A stretch of 64,000 nt of DNA from DATLFP01 sp035540955 (GTDB taxonomy: Bacteria; Actinomycetota; Acidimicrobiia; Acidimicrobiales; CADCSY01), in assembly GCA_035540955.1 (NCBI GenBank), contig DATLFP010000252.1:1-64000 (forward strand), read 5' to 3'. Below, piece after piece: positions 45,439 through 54,038 of the stretch. The notes below the pieces were generated by a model. It did no database searches, had not been told where the DNA came from, and saw only the letters and a list, made by a program, of their open reading frames with translations. Each line of letters opens with the position of its first letter. Positions within the stretch are counted from its first letter, which is position 1. The translations under genes were made by a program, and so were the position numbers.

Positions 45439-47943
45439 ATGTTCGAGAGGTTCACCGACCGAGCCCGCCGAGTGGTCGTCCTCGCCCAAGAGGAAGCACG
45501 CCTGCTCAACCACAACTACATCGGCACCGAGCACATCCTGCTCGGGCTGATCCACGAGGGCGAGGGCGTGGCGGCCAAGGCCCTCGAGTCGCTCGGCATC
45601 TCGCTCGAGGCCGTCCGCAGCCAGGTCGAGGAGATCATCGGCCAGGGCGGCTCCAGCCCGTCGGGTCACATCCCGTTCACGCCTCGGGCCAAGAAGGTCC
45701 TCGAGCTCAGCCTGCGCGAAGCGCTGCAGCTCGGACACAACTACATCGGCACCGAGCACATCCTGCTCGGGCTCATCCGCGAGGGCGAGGGCGTTGCTGC
45801 CCAGGTGCTCGTGAAGCTGGGCGCCGACCTCAGCCGGGTCCGCCAGCAGGTCATCCAGCTCCTCTCCGGGTACTCGGGCTCGGCACCCGGCGGCGAGGGC
45901 CAGGGCAAGGCCGGCCAGGCCGCCGGCAGCCAGACGGGTGAGTCGCCGTCGGGCTCGCTCGTGCTCGACCAGTTCGGCCGCAACCTCACCCAGCAGGCGC
46001 GCGAGAAGAAGCTCGATCCGGTCATCGGCCGCCATCGCGAGATCGAGCGGGTGATGCAGGTGCTGTCGCGCCGCACCAAGAACAATCCCGTCCTCATCGG
46101 CGAGCCCGGCGTCGGCAAGACGGCGATCGTCGAGGGTCTCGCCCAGAAGATCGTGGGCGGCGACGTGCCCGAGACGCTCAAGGGCAAGCAGCTCTACACC
46201 CTCGACCTCGGTGCGCTCGTGGCCGGCTCCCGCTACCGCGGCGACTTCGAGGAGCGGCTGAAGAAGGTCCTCAAGGAGATCCGCACCCGCGGCGACATCA
46301 TCCTGTTCATCGACGAGCTGCACACGCTCGTGGGGGCCGGCGCCGCCGAAGGCGCCATCGACGCGGCATCGATCCTCAAGCCGATGCTCGCCCGCGGCGA
46401 GCTGCAGACCGTCGGCGCCACCACCATCGAGGAGTACCGCAAGTACCTCGAGAAGGACGCCGCCCTCGAGCGTCGGTTCCAGCCGATCAAGGTCGAGGAG
46501 CCGACCGTCGCCCACACCATCGAGATCCTGAAGGGCCTCCGTGATCGGTACGAGGCCCACCACCGGGTGACGATCACCGACCAGGCGCTCGTGGCGGCCG
46601 CCAACCTCGCCGACCGCTACATCAGTGACCGCCACCTCCCGGACAAGGCCATCGACCTCATCGACGAGGCCGGCTCGCGCATGCGTATCCGCCGCATGCA
46701 GGCGCCGCCCGACCTGAAGGAGCTCGAGAACGAGATCGCCCGCGTGCAGCACGCGAAGAAGGAGGCGGTCGAGGGGCAGCACTACGAGGAGGCCGGCAAG
46801 CTCCGCGACGAGGAGAAGTCGCTGCTCGAGGAGAAGGCCCGCAAGGAGGCCGAGATCAAGGAGTCGGGCGTCGATCTCTTCGACGAGGTCGACGAGGAGG
46901 CCATCGCCGAGGTCCTGTCGATCTGGACCGGGATCCCGGTGTTCAAGCTCACCGAGGAGGAGACCCAGAAGCTCCTCCGCATGGAAGACGAGCTGCACAA
47001 GCGGGTCGTCGGCCAGCAGGACGCCATCCGCGCCGTGTCGCAGGCCATCCGCCGCACCCGCGCCGGGCTCAAGGATCCCCGCCGCCCCAGCGGGTCGTTC
47101 ATCTTCCTCGGGCCCTCGGGCGTCGGCAAGACCATGACCGCCCGCACGCTCGCCGAGTTCCTCTTCGGCGACGAGGCGGCGCTGATCAGCCTCGACATGT
47201 CCGAGTACATGGAGAAGCACACCGTCAGCCGGCTCGTGGGCTCACCTCCCGGCTACGTCGGCTACGAGGAGGGCGGCCAGCTCACCGAGGCCGTGCGCCG
47301 CAAGCCGTTCTCGGTCGTGCTGTTCGACGAGATCGAGAAGGCCCATCCCGACGTCTTCAACACGCTGCTGCAGGTGCTCGAGGAGGGCCGGCTCACCGAC
47401 TCCCAGGGCCGGTCGGTCGACTTCCGGAACACCGTCATCATCATGACCTCGAACCTCGGCACCGCCGACCTGCGCAAGGCCAACGTGGGCTTCGCCAAGG
47501 TCGACGAGGCCGTCTCCTACGCCAAGATGAAGGAGAAGGTCAACGACGCCCTCAAGCAGCACTTCCGGCCGGAGTTCCTGAACCGCATCGACGAGGTCAT
47601 CGTCTTCCACGAGCTGTCGCGCGACGAGGTCGTGCAGATGGTCGACCTCGAGATCAAGCGGGTCCAGAACCAGCTGGTCGGCCAGGGCCTCGGCCTCGAG
47701 CTCACCGATGCCGCCAAGCACCTGCTCGCCGATCGCGGCTACGACCCGACCCTCGGCGGCCGGCCCCTGCGCCGAGCCATCCAGCGGCTCATCGAGGACC
47801 CGCTCTCCGAGCGGCTCCTCTACAAGGAGTTCAGCGCCGGCCTCACCGTCATCGCCGACGTCGAGGGCGACGAGATCGTGTTCCGCTCGGTCGAGGGCTT
47901 CGAGCCCCCGCCGGTGGAGATGGTCGAGGCCGACCAGTTCTAG
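45439..47943 (+). CDS. clpC: ATP-dependent Clp protease ATPase subunit ClpC
   Basis: The 834-residue Hsp100 chaperone feeds proteins to ClpP. It has two Clp-N repeats (residues 1-145: FTDRARRVVVLAQEEARLLN, NYIGTEHILLGL twice), AAA1 with Walker A GEPGVGKT at 221, a UVR/coiled-coil middle region (EAGKLRDEEKSLLEEKARKE) and AAA2 with GPSGVGKT at 558, then the C-terminal clamp domain (FRPEFLNRIDEVIVFH). ATG 45439 follows TAGAGT (45425-45430) by 8 nt and also has a GGGGAG site. No ctsR or mcsAB is adjacent. Confidence 0.97.
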   Translation: MFERFTDRARRVVVLAQEEARLLNHNYIGTEHILLGLIHEGEGVAAKALESLGISLEAVRSQVEEIIGQGGSSPSGHIPFTPRAKKVLELSLREALQLGHNYIGTEHILLGLIREGEGVAAQVLVKLGADLSRVRQQVIQLLSGYSGSAPGGEGQGKAGQAAGSQTGESPSGSLVLDQFGRNLTQQAREKKLDPVIGRHREIERVMQVLSRRTKNNPVLIGEPGVGKTAIVEGLAQKIVGGDVPETLKGKQLYTLDLGALVAGSRYRGDFEERLKKVLKEIRTRGDIILFIDELHTLVGAGAAEGAIDAASILKPMLARGELQTVGATTIEEYRKYLEKDAALERRFQPIKVEEPTVAHTIEILKGLRDRYEAHHRVTITDQALVAAANLADRYISDRHLPDKAIDLIDEAGSRMRIRRMQAPPDLKELENEIARVQHAKKEAVEGQHYEEAGKLRDEEKSLLEEKARKEAEIKESGVDLFDEVDEEAIAEVLSIWTGIPVFKLTEEETQKLLRMEDELHKRVVGQQDAIRAVSQAIRRTRAGLKDPRRPSGSFIFLGPSGVGKTMTARTLAEFLFGDEAALISLDMSEYMEKHTVSRLVGSPPGYVGYEEGGQLTEAVRRKPFSVVLFDEIEKAHPDVFNTLLQVLEEGRLTDSQGRSVDFRNTVIIMTSNLGTADLRKANVGFAKVDEAVSYAKMKEKVNDALKQHFRPEFLNRIDEVIVFHELSRDEVVQMVDLEIKRVQNQLVGQGLGLELTDAAKHLLADRGYDPTLGGRPLRRAIQRLIEDPLSERLLYKEFSAGLTVIADVEGDEIVFRSVEGFEPPPVEMVEADQF

Positions 47944-47956
47944 GCGCCGGGTGCGC

Positions 47957-47987
47957 TTGACCCGCTGAGGGAGCAACTTCCTACGAT
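47957..47987 (+). promoter_or_regulatory. Promoter of the PAS-GAF-PP2C gene
   Basis: TTGACC (47957-47962), 19 bp, TACGAT (47982-47987). The 19-bp spacing equals that proposed for hppA. Confidence 0.45.
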
Positions 47988-47989
47988 GC

Positions 47990-50029
47990 GTGGGATGGCG
48001 GTGGACGGTGGTCGCTCGACTTGGTGAGGCCTTCACCGACGCGCTCACGGCGAGCGTCGGCGAAGGTGTGTACGCCATCGACCTGGAGGGTCGTCTCACC
48101 TACATGAACCCGGCGGCGGCGCGGATCCTCGGCTGGGAGCCCGAGGAGCTGCTCGGCGTCGAGATCCACGACCTGCTGCACCGCTACGACGCCCAGGGAC
48201 GGATCCGCCCGGCGACCGAGTGCAGCCTCTTCGCCGTCGTCCGCACCGGCGTGCCGATCACCGTCGACGACGACGTCTTCGTCCACCGCGACGGCCACCT
48301 CGTGCCGATCGCGTGCTCCTCGTCGCCGATTGTCACCGACGGCGAGACGATCGGCGCCGTGGTGGCGTTCCACGACATCAGCGAGCAGAAGCGCACTCAG
48401 GCGCGGCTCGTCACCGAGGCGCAGATCAACGAGACGCTCCTCGGCATCGCCACCGCCCTCAACGACGAGCGCGACCTCACGGCCGTGGTGCAGCTCGTGA
48501 TCGACGCCGGCACGACGGTGACGGGCGCGGCGTACGGGGCGTTCTTCTACAACGTCGTCGACGACCGGGGCGAGCCCCACATGCTCTACGCGGTCTCCGG
48601 CGTCGACCGGTCCGCGTTCGAGCTGCTTCCCCTCCCGCGCAACACCGCGGTGATCGGGCCGACCTTCGCCGGCGCCGACACGGTTCGCTTCGACGATGTC
48701 ACCGCCGCGCCCGAGTACGGCCAGAGCCCGCCGTTCGGGGGGGTGCCCGAGGGCCATCCCCCCGTCCGGAGCTACCTCGCAGCGCCCGTCGTCGATCAGA
48801 ACGGCGAGGTGCTCGGCGGGCTCCTCTTGGGGCACCCGGACGCCGGCGTCTTCACCGCGCTGCACGAGCGCCTGGTCGAGGCGATGGCGGCCCATGCCGC
48901 CTCCGCCCTGCGCAACGCCCGGCAGCTCGAGCAGGAGCAGCGGATCTCCGAGACGCTGCAGCGGAGCATGCTGCCGCGGACGCTCCCGACCCCCGCGGGG
49001 ATCGACGCGACGGCGCGCTACCTGCCGGCACAGGACGGCGCCGAGGTCGGGGGCGACTGGTACGACGTCGTCCCCCTCGGCGGCGACCGCTTCGCCCTGG
49101 TGATGGGCGACGTCGCCGGCCACAACGTGCGGGCGGCGAGCGTGATGGCCGAGGTCCGCAACGCCGTCCGGGCGTACGCGGTGGAGGGCCACTCGCCCTC
49201 GGGAGTCATCGAGCGGGCCAACCGGTTCCTCTGCCTCCTCGCCCCCGAGGAGCTCGCCACCTGCTGCTACATGGAGCTCCAGCTGAGCGAGGGGACGGCG
49301 ACCATCGTGCTCGCCGGGCACCCTCCGCCGCTGATCTCGGTGGGGGGCGAATCGTGGTTCGTGGAGGCGGAGACCGGCATGCCGCTCGGCGTGGACCACG
49401 ATGCCCGCTTCGGGGAGACCACCGTCCGGCTGCCCCGGGACGGCATGCTCGCCCTCTACACCGACGGGCTGGTCGACCAGGTCCACCTGCCCCTCGCCGA
49501 AGGGCTGGAGCGGCTCCGGCTCGCGGTCGCGGAGTCCTCCGGAGATCTCGAGACGACCGCCGACTCGATCCTCGTCGAGACCGCCGGGGTCCGTACCCAC
49601 GACGACGCCGCACTCCTGCTCGTCGCGCTGTCGGGTGCGCTCCCGGAGGACTCGGCGGACATCGGGCGTTGGCTCCCCCGCGATCCGGGCAGCGCCGCCG
49701 CCGCCCGGCGGTTCGTCGGCGACGTCCTCGCCGGCTGGGACCTGGGCGGTGAACAGGTGACCATCGCCCAGCTCCTCGTGAGCGAGCTGGTCACCAATGC
49801 CGTCATCCACACCGCCGGTCCCCTCGAGGTGCGGGTCCACCGACAGGACGACGGGATCCGCGTCGCGGTGCGGGACGAGAGCGGCGAGCGCCCCGCCGCC
49901 ATCGCCTCGGGCACCCTCGACGGCACCTCGGGTCGCGGCCTCGTGCTCGTCGACAAGCTGAGCTCCTGCTGGGGCGTCGACGTCGCCGGCATGGGCAAGA
50001 TCGTCTGGTTCGAGCTCGTCCCCGCCTGA
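47990..50029 (+). CDS. PAS-GAF-SpoIIE phosphatase-HATPase regulator
   Basis: The protein has 679 residues from GTG 47990, or 673 from GTG 48008, which leaves room for transcription start. Order: PAS (about 10-135; GVYAIDLEGRLTYMNPAAAR), GAF (about 145-320; AAYGAFFYNVVDDRGEPHML), PP2C/SpoIIE (about 330-550; GAEVGGDWYDVVPLGGDRFA, LVMGDVAGHN, LALYTDGLVD, DDAALLLVAL) and a C-terminal GHKL ATPase (about 590-679; LVSELVTNAVIHTAGPLEVR, GTSGRGLVLVDKL). It joins RsbU-type phosphatase and RsbW-type kinase activities, acting on STAS antagonists such as the one at 13342. No membrane span; a cytoplasmic sensor is likely. Confidence 0.9.
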   Translation: MGWRWTVVARLGEAFTDALTASVGEGVYAIDLEGRLTYMNPAAARILGWEPEELLGVEIHDLLHRYDAQGRIRPATECSLFAVVRTGVPITVDDDVFVHRDGHLVPIACSSSPIVTDGETIGAVVAFHDISEQKRTQARLVTEAQINETLLGIATALNDERDLTAVVQLVIDAGTTVTGAAYGAFFYNVVDDRGEPHMLYAVSGVDRSAFELLPLPRNTAVIGPTFAGADTVRFDDVTAAPEYGQSPPFGGVPEGHPPVRSYLAAPVVDQNGEVLGGLLLGHPDAGVFTALHERLVEAMAAHAASALRNARQLEQEQRISETLQRSMLPRTLPTPAGIDATARYLPAQDGAEVGGDWYDVVPLGGDRFALVMGDVAGHNVRAASVMAEVRNAVRAYAVEGHSPSGVIERANRFLCLLAPEELATCCYMELQLSEGTATIVLAGHPPPLISVGGESWFVEAETGMPLGVDHDARFGETTVRLPRDGMLALYTDGLVDQVHLPLAEGLERLRLAVAESSGDLETTADSILVETAGVRTHDDAALLLVALSGALPEDSADIGRWLPRDPGSAAAARRFVGDVLAGWDLGGEQVTIAQLLVSELVTNAVIHTAGPLEVRVHRQDDGIRVAVRDESGERPAAIASGTLDGTSGRGLVLVDKLSSCWGVDVAGMGKIVWFELVPA

Positions 50030-50070
50030 TCCGGTCCGGGCCGGTCCGCGCCACTGTCACACCGCCGTCG

Positions 50071-50076
50071 TACGTT
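50071..50076 (+). promoter_or_regulatory. Leaderless -10 box for radA (TACGTT)
   Basis: It ends 7 nt before ATG 50084. Confidence 0.5.
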
Positions 50077-50083
50077 TGTTCGC

Positions 50084-51430
50084 ATGACGAAGGTGAAGGC
50101 CGTCTACCGGTGCGCCGAGTGCGGCGGCGAGAGCCCCAAGTGGCTCGGGCGCTGCCCGGCGTGCGAGGCGTGGGGCAGCCTGGCCGAGGAGCTGGCGTCG
50201 GTCCGCACGCCGGCGCCGACCTCGCCGCTGTCGGTGCCGACCCAGATCGGCGAGGTCGATCTCGGGGCGTGGTCGGCGACGCCCACCGGCCTCACCGAGC
50301 TCGACCGGGTGCTGGGCGGCGGGCTGGTGCCGGGTTCGGTCACGGTGCTCGGTGGCGAGCCCGGCATCGGCAAGTCGACCCTCCTCCTGCAGGTGCTGGC
50401 GGGCATGGCGGCCTTCGGCAGCCGGTGCCTGCTCGTCACCGCCGAGGAGTCGGCCCAGCAGGTGCGGGTGCGGGCCGAGCGCCTCGGCACGATCGTGCCC
50501 GACCTCTACCTCGTCTCGGAGACGGCTCTGCCGAACGTCCTCGCCCACGTCGAGGATCTCGCGCCCGACGTGCTGGTGATCGACTCCATCCAGACGGTGC
50601 AGGACCCCGAGCTCGGGTCGGCACCGGGCTCGGTGGCGCAGGTCCGGGAGTGCGCCCACCGGCTCGTGCGAGCGGCCAAGGAACGGGGGATGGCGACCGT
50701 CCTCGTGGGCCACGTCACCAAGGAGGGCGGCCTGGCCGGCCCGCGCGTGCTCGAGCACGTCGTCGACACCGTCTTGTCCTTCGAGGGGGAGCGGCACCAC
50801 GCCCTCCGCCTGCTGCGGGCCGCGAAGCACCGCTTCGGGGCCACCTCCGAGCTCGGGCTCTTCGAGATGACGGGCACCGGGCTGGTCGGGGTGCCCGATC
50901 CGAGCCGGTTGTTCCTGGCCGATCGGCGGGAGGGGCTGCCGGGCTCGGTCGTCGTCCCCACCCTCGACGGCCACCGCCCCCTGCTGGTCGAGGTGCAGGC
51001 GCTCGTGACCGGCTCGTCGCTGCCCCAGCCCCGTCGCAGCGCCCAGGGGCTCGATCCCGGCCGGCTCTCCCTGTTGCTCGCCGTGCTCTCCCGGCCGGTG
51101 AGCACGTTGGCGCGGGCCGACGTGCACGTCTCGGCCGCCGGCGGGGTGCGCATCGTCGAGCCCGGCGCCGACCTCGCCGTGGCGCTCGCGCTGGTGTCCT
51201 CGGCCCGGAACCTGCCGTTGCCGGCCGACCTCGTCGCCTGCGGCGAGGTCGGCCTGGGTGGGGAGGTGCGCCAGGTGAGTCAGACGCCCCGCCGCCTGGC
51301 CGAGGCGGCGCGACTCGGCTTCAAGCGGGCGATCGTTCCGTTCTCGGCGCCCGATCCACCACCGGGGATCGAGGTGCTGAAGGCCTCCACGGTGACCTGG
51401 GCCATCGAACGAGCCGGCCTCACCGCGTAG
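50084..51430 (+). CDS. radA: DNA repair protein RadA
   Basis: The 448-residue RecA-like helicase has an N-terminal C4 zinc finger (CAECGGESPKWLGRCPAC), Walker A LGGEPGIGKSTLLLQVLAG, Walker B DVLVIDSIQTVQ and a C-terminal Lon-like domain (VHVSAAGGVRIVEPGADLAV). The RadA signature KNRFG reads KHRFG here. RadA extends D-loops in recombination. Its stop codon forms the first bases of the disA -10 box. Confidence 0.95.
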   Translation: MTKVKAVYRCAECGGESPKWLGRCPACEAWGSLAEELASVRTPAPTSPLSVPTQIGEVDLGAWSATPTGLTELDRVLGGGLVPGSVTVLGGEPGIGKSTLLLQVLAGMAAFGSRCLLVTAEESAQQVRVRAERLGTIVPDLYLVSETALPNVLAHVEDLAPDVLVIDSIQTVQDPELGSAPGSVAQVRECAHRLVRAAKERGMATVLVGHVTKEGGLAGPRVLEHVVDTVLSFEGERHHALRLLRAAKHRFGATSELGLFEMTGTGLVGVPDPSRLFLADRREGLPGSVVVPTLDGHRPLLVEVQALVTGSSLPQPRRSAQGLDPGRLSLLLAVLSRPVSTLARADVHVSAAGGVRIVEPGADLAVALALVSSARNLPLPADLVACGEVGLGGEVRQVSQTPRRLAEAARLGFKRAIVPFSAPDPPPGIEVLKASTVTWAIERAGLTA

Positions 51431-51433
51431 GAT
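51428..51433 (+). promoter_or_regulatory. Leaderless -10 box for disA (TAGGAT), overlapping the radA stop
   Basis: It ends 5 nt before GTG 51439 and 8 nt before ATG 51442. Confidence 0.45.
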
Positions 51434-51441
51434 CCGGCGTG

Positions 51442-52512
51442 ATGGCGCCGCGTCGCAGCGTGAACATGCTCGATGCGCTCGCCGCGGTCGCTCCCGGGAC
51501 GCCCCTGCGGGAGGGCCTCGACCGCATCCTCCAGGCCGGCATGGGCGCGCTCGTCGTCGTCGGCGACGGGCCCGAGGTGCTCAACATCTGCTCGGGCGGG
51601 TTCCTCCTCGACGCCGCGTTCAGCCCCCAGCGGCTGAGCGAGCTGGCCAAGATGGACGGCGCCATCATCCTCGCCCCGGACTCGAGCCGGATCGCCCGCG
51701 CCAACGTGCACCTCGTACCGAACCCGAACGTGCCCACCTCCGAGACCGGCACGCGCCACCGCACCGCCGAGCGGGTGGCGCGGTCGATCCCCGTGCCGGT
51801 GATCTCCGTCTCGGAGGATCAGCAGGTGATCGCCGTCTACGTGAACGACGAGAAGCACCCGCTCGAGAACATCCCCCGGCTCCTCAACCGCGCCATCCAG
51901 GCCCTGTCGACGCTCGAGCGCTACCGCAACCGGCTCGACACCGTCGCCAGCTCGCTCTCGGCGCTCGAGATCGAGGACCTGGTGACCTTGCGCGACGTCG
52001 TCACCGTCCTGCAGCGCACCGAGATGGTGCGCCGTGTGGCCGAGGAGATCGACGGCTACATCGTCGAGCTCGGCGTCGACGGGCGTCTCGTCCGCCTGCA
52101 GCTCGAGGAGCTGATGGGCGGGGTCGACGACGACCGGCGGCTCGTCATCCAGGACTACTTCCACGAGGACCGCGACTGGCACCTGAGCGAGGCGATGCTC
52201 GCCCTGTCCGAGCTCAGCACCGACGACCTGCTCGACCTGAAGACCGTCGCCGCCATGCTGCACCTGCCGGGGACGGGCGATCTCGACCTGTCGCTCTCGC
52301 CGCGCGGCTACCGGTTGCTGGCCAAGATCCCCCGTCTGCCCGAGAACGTCCTCGACCGGATCGTCGAGCGGTTCGGCAACCTGCAGAAGATCATGCGGGC
52401 GAGCATCGACGACCTCGACGACGTCGAAGGGGTGGGCGAGACGCGGGCGAAGGCGATCAAGGAAGGGCTGTCTCGCCTCGCCGAGACCAGCATCCTCGAC
52501 CGCTACTCGTGA
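51442..52512 (+). CDS. disA: Diadenylate cyclase / DNA integrity scanning protein DisA
   Basis: The 356-residue protein makes c-di-AMP. The DAC domain shows KMDGAIILAPD (DGA motif) and TSETGTRHRTAERVAR (RHR motif). A helical middle and a C-terminal helix-hairpin-helix (DLDDVEGVGETRAKAIKEGL) let it scan branched DNA. radA-disA adjacency is conserved in Gram-positives, and RadA can modulate DisA. A strong hairpin follows. Confidence 0.96.
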   Translation: MAPRRSVNMLDALAAVAPGTPLREGLDRILQAGMGALVVVGDGPEVLNICSGGFLLDAAFSPQRLSELAKMDGAIILAPDSSRIARANVHLVPNPNVPTSETGTRHRTAERVARSIPVPVISVSEDQQVIAVYVNDEKHPLENIPRLLNRAIQALSTLERYRNRLDTVASSLSALEIEDLVTLRDVVTVLQRTEMVRRVAEEIDGYIVELGVDGRLVRLQLEELMGGVDDDRRLVIQDYFHEDRDWHLSEAMLALSELSTDDLLDLKTVAAMLHLPGTGDLDLSLSPRGYRLLAKIPRLPENVLDRIVERFGNLQKIMRASIDDLDDVEGVGETRAKAIKEGLSRLAETSILDRYS

Positions 52513-52529
52513 CCCGGGCGTCGGGCCGA

Positions 52530-52575
52530 CCTCTCTCAGCCGGGGCTCGCCGCCGGCGTCGCCCCGGCCGAGAGG
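52530..52575 (+). terminator. Hairpin after disA
   Basis: CCTCTC + GCCGGGGC (52530-52546) pair with GCCCCGGC + GAGAGG (52561-52575) around a small bulge; the loop is 14 nt. Confidence 0.65.
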
Positions 52576-52614
52576 TGGGGCACTCGTTCCCAACCTGAAC
52601 GGAGCTTGAAACGC

Positions 52615-53274
52615 ATGCGCATCTCGCTTCCCTCCGGCACCGAGGCCGAGCTGGCCGTCCCCGACGGCGAGGCGCGGCGCGGCGTCGTGCTCGCTCCCGA
52701 CATCATGGGCCTGCGGCCGCTGTTCGACGACCTGTGCGCCCGGCTGGCGGCCGAGCACGGCTGGGCGGTGCTCGCCCCCGAGCCGTTCCCCGGGCGCGAG
52801 GCGCTGTCGCTCGAGGACCGCATGAGGGCTGTCGGCGCCCTGCAGGACGACAAGCAGGTCGGCGACCTCACCGAGGCCGCCGACCACCTCCGCGGGCTCG
52901 GTGTGGAGCCGATCGCCGTGCTCGGGTTCTGCATGGGCGGCATGTACGCGCTGAAGGCCAGCGCGGCCGGCCCCTTCGACCGGGCCGTCGCCTTCTACGG
53001 CATGATCCGCGTCCCGCCGCAGTGGCAGGGCGACGGGCAGGGTCCGCCCCTCGAGTGCGTGGCGGCCCCGGGCGCGGCCGACGTGCTGGCGATCATCGGC
53101 ACCGACGACCCCTACACGCCGCCCGACGACGTCGACGCGCTCGAGGCGCTCGGCGCCACGGTGGTGCGCTACGAGGGCGCCCAGCACGGGTTCGTGCACG
53201 ACCCCTCCCGCCCCGCCCACCGCCCCGCCGACGCCGTCGACGCCTGGCGGCGGGTCGCCGCGTTCCTGGCCTGA
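52615..53274 (+). CDS. Dienelactone hydrolase family protein
   Basis: The 219-residue alpha/beta hydrolase has nucleophile motif VLGFCMGGMYALKASA (Cys, as in dienelactone hydrolase), an acid in IIGTDDPYTPPDD and the catalytic histidine in YEGAQHGFVHDPSRP. True dienelactone hydrolase acts in chlorocatechol breakdown; family members also hydrolyse other esters, so the substrate is open. ATG 52615 has GGAG 10 bp upstream. TTG 52606 would add three residues. Confidence 0.88.
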   Translation: MRISLPSGTEAELAVPDGEARRGVVLAPDIMGLRPLFDDLCARLAAEHGWAVLAPEPFPGREALSLEDRMRAVGALQDDKQVGDLTEAADHLRGLGVEPIAVLGFCMGGMYALKASAAGPFDRAVAFYGMIRVPPQWQGDGQGPPLECVAAPGAADVLAIIGTDDPYTPPDDVDALEALGATVVRYEGAQHGFVHDPSRPAHRPADAVDAWRRVAAFLA

Positions 53275-53296
53275 CGGCGCTGCTCACCGGGCGCCG
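53275..53296. terminator. Hairpin between convergent genes
   Basis: CGGCGC/GCGCCG, 6 bp with a 10-nt loop, in the 28-bp gap between two converging stops. Confidence 0.4.
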
Positions 53297-53302
53297 AGGG
53301 CG

Positions 53303-53962
53303 CTACCTCGAGCGGCGCTCCAGCTGGACCCGGTTGGTGATCGTGTAGCGGCGATCCCGCTGCTCGAGCCAGCCCAGCCGCACGAACGACGAGATCGCCT
53401 TGTTGACCCGCTCCCGGGACGCGCCCACGAGCCCGGCCAGCTCCTCCTGGGTGATCGGCAGCTGGAACTCGTCGTTGTCGCCGGCCAGCTCGAGCAGCCG
53501 CTTGGCGGTGCGGCCGGTGACGTCGAGGAACACCGAGTCGGCCAGGGCGACGTCCATGTTGCGGATCCGGCGGGCGAGGAGGGCGACGACGCTCCACAGG
53601 AGGTCGGGCTGCTCGCGGAACAGGGTTCGCAGGGGCTCGAAGGGCACCACGTTGACCCGCGACGCCTCGAGTGCGCGGGCGTCGGCGGAGCGGCCCTGCC
53701 CGTCGAAGAGGCTCATCTCCCCGAACACGTCGCCCGCCTCCATGAGCGCGACCACCGACTCTCGACCGTCGAAGGACCGGTTGGCGATGGCGATCCGGCC
53801 CGATTCGACCACGTAGAGGTCGTTGCCCTCGTCGCCCTCGCGGAACAGCACGTCGCCCCGCCGCAGCGACAGGCTCTGGGCGGAGGCGGCGATGTGCCGC
53901 ACCGCCTCGGGCGGCAGGGAGCCGAACAGGTCGACCTCGGCGAGGACGGTGGCGTCCAGCAT
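53303..53962 (-). CDS. Crp/Fnr-family transcription regulator
   Basis: The 219-residue protein has a cyclic-nucleotide-binding fold (residues 10-130; LRRGDVLFREGDEGNDLYVV, ESGRIAI, and the phosphate-binding-type segment DVFGEMSLFDGQGRSADARA) and a winged helix (LPITQEELAGLVGASRERVN, KAISSFVRLGWLEQ). The GEMSLFDGQGRSA segment keeps the Glu and Arg that bind cAMP in Crp. TACGCT (minus strand, 53976-53971) ends 8 nt before ATG 53962. Targets unknown. Confidence 0.9.
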   Translation of the reverse strand: MLDATVLAEVDLFGSLPPEAVRHIAASAQSLSLRRGDVLFREGDEGNDLYVVESGRIAIANRSFDGRESVVALMEAGDVFGEMSLFDGQGRSADARALEASRVNVVPFEPLRTLFREQPDLLWSVVALLARRIRNMDVALADSVFLDVTGRTAKRLLELAGDNDEFQLPITQEELAGLVGASRERVNKAISSFVRLGWLEQRDRRYTITNRVQLERRSR

Positions 53963-54038
53963 CGCCGGCGAGCGTAGTGTCGCCCTTCGTCCAGACGGGC
54001 TTCAGCCGGGCACGCAACGTGACGATGAACCCAGGGAG

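Noticed and set aside
45343..47220. Long open frame on the minus strand opposite clpC (about 625 codons)
   Set aside because: It is a GC-bias shadow of a clearly real gene: leucine/alanine/aspartate-rich, with no domain or motif.
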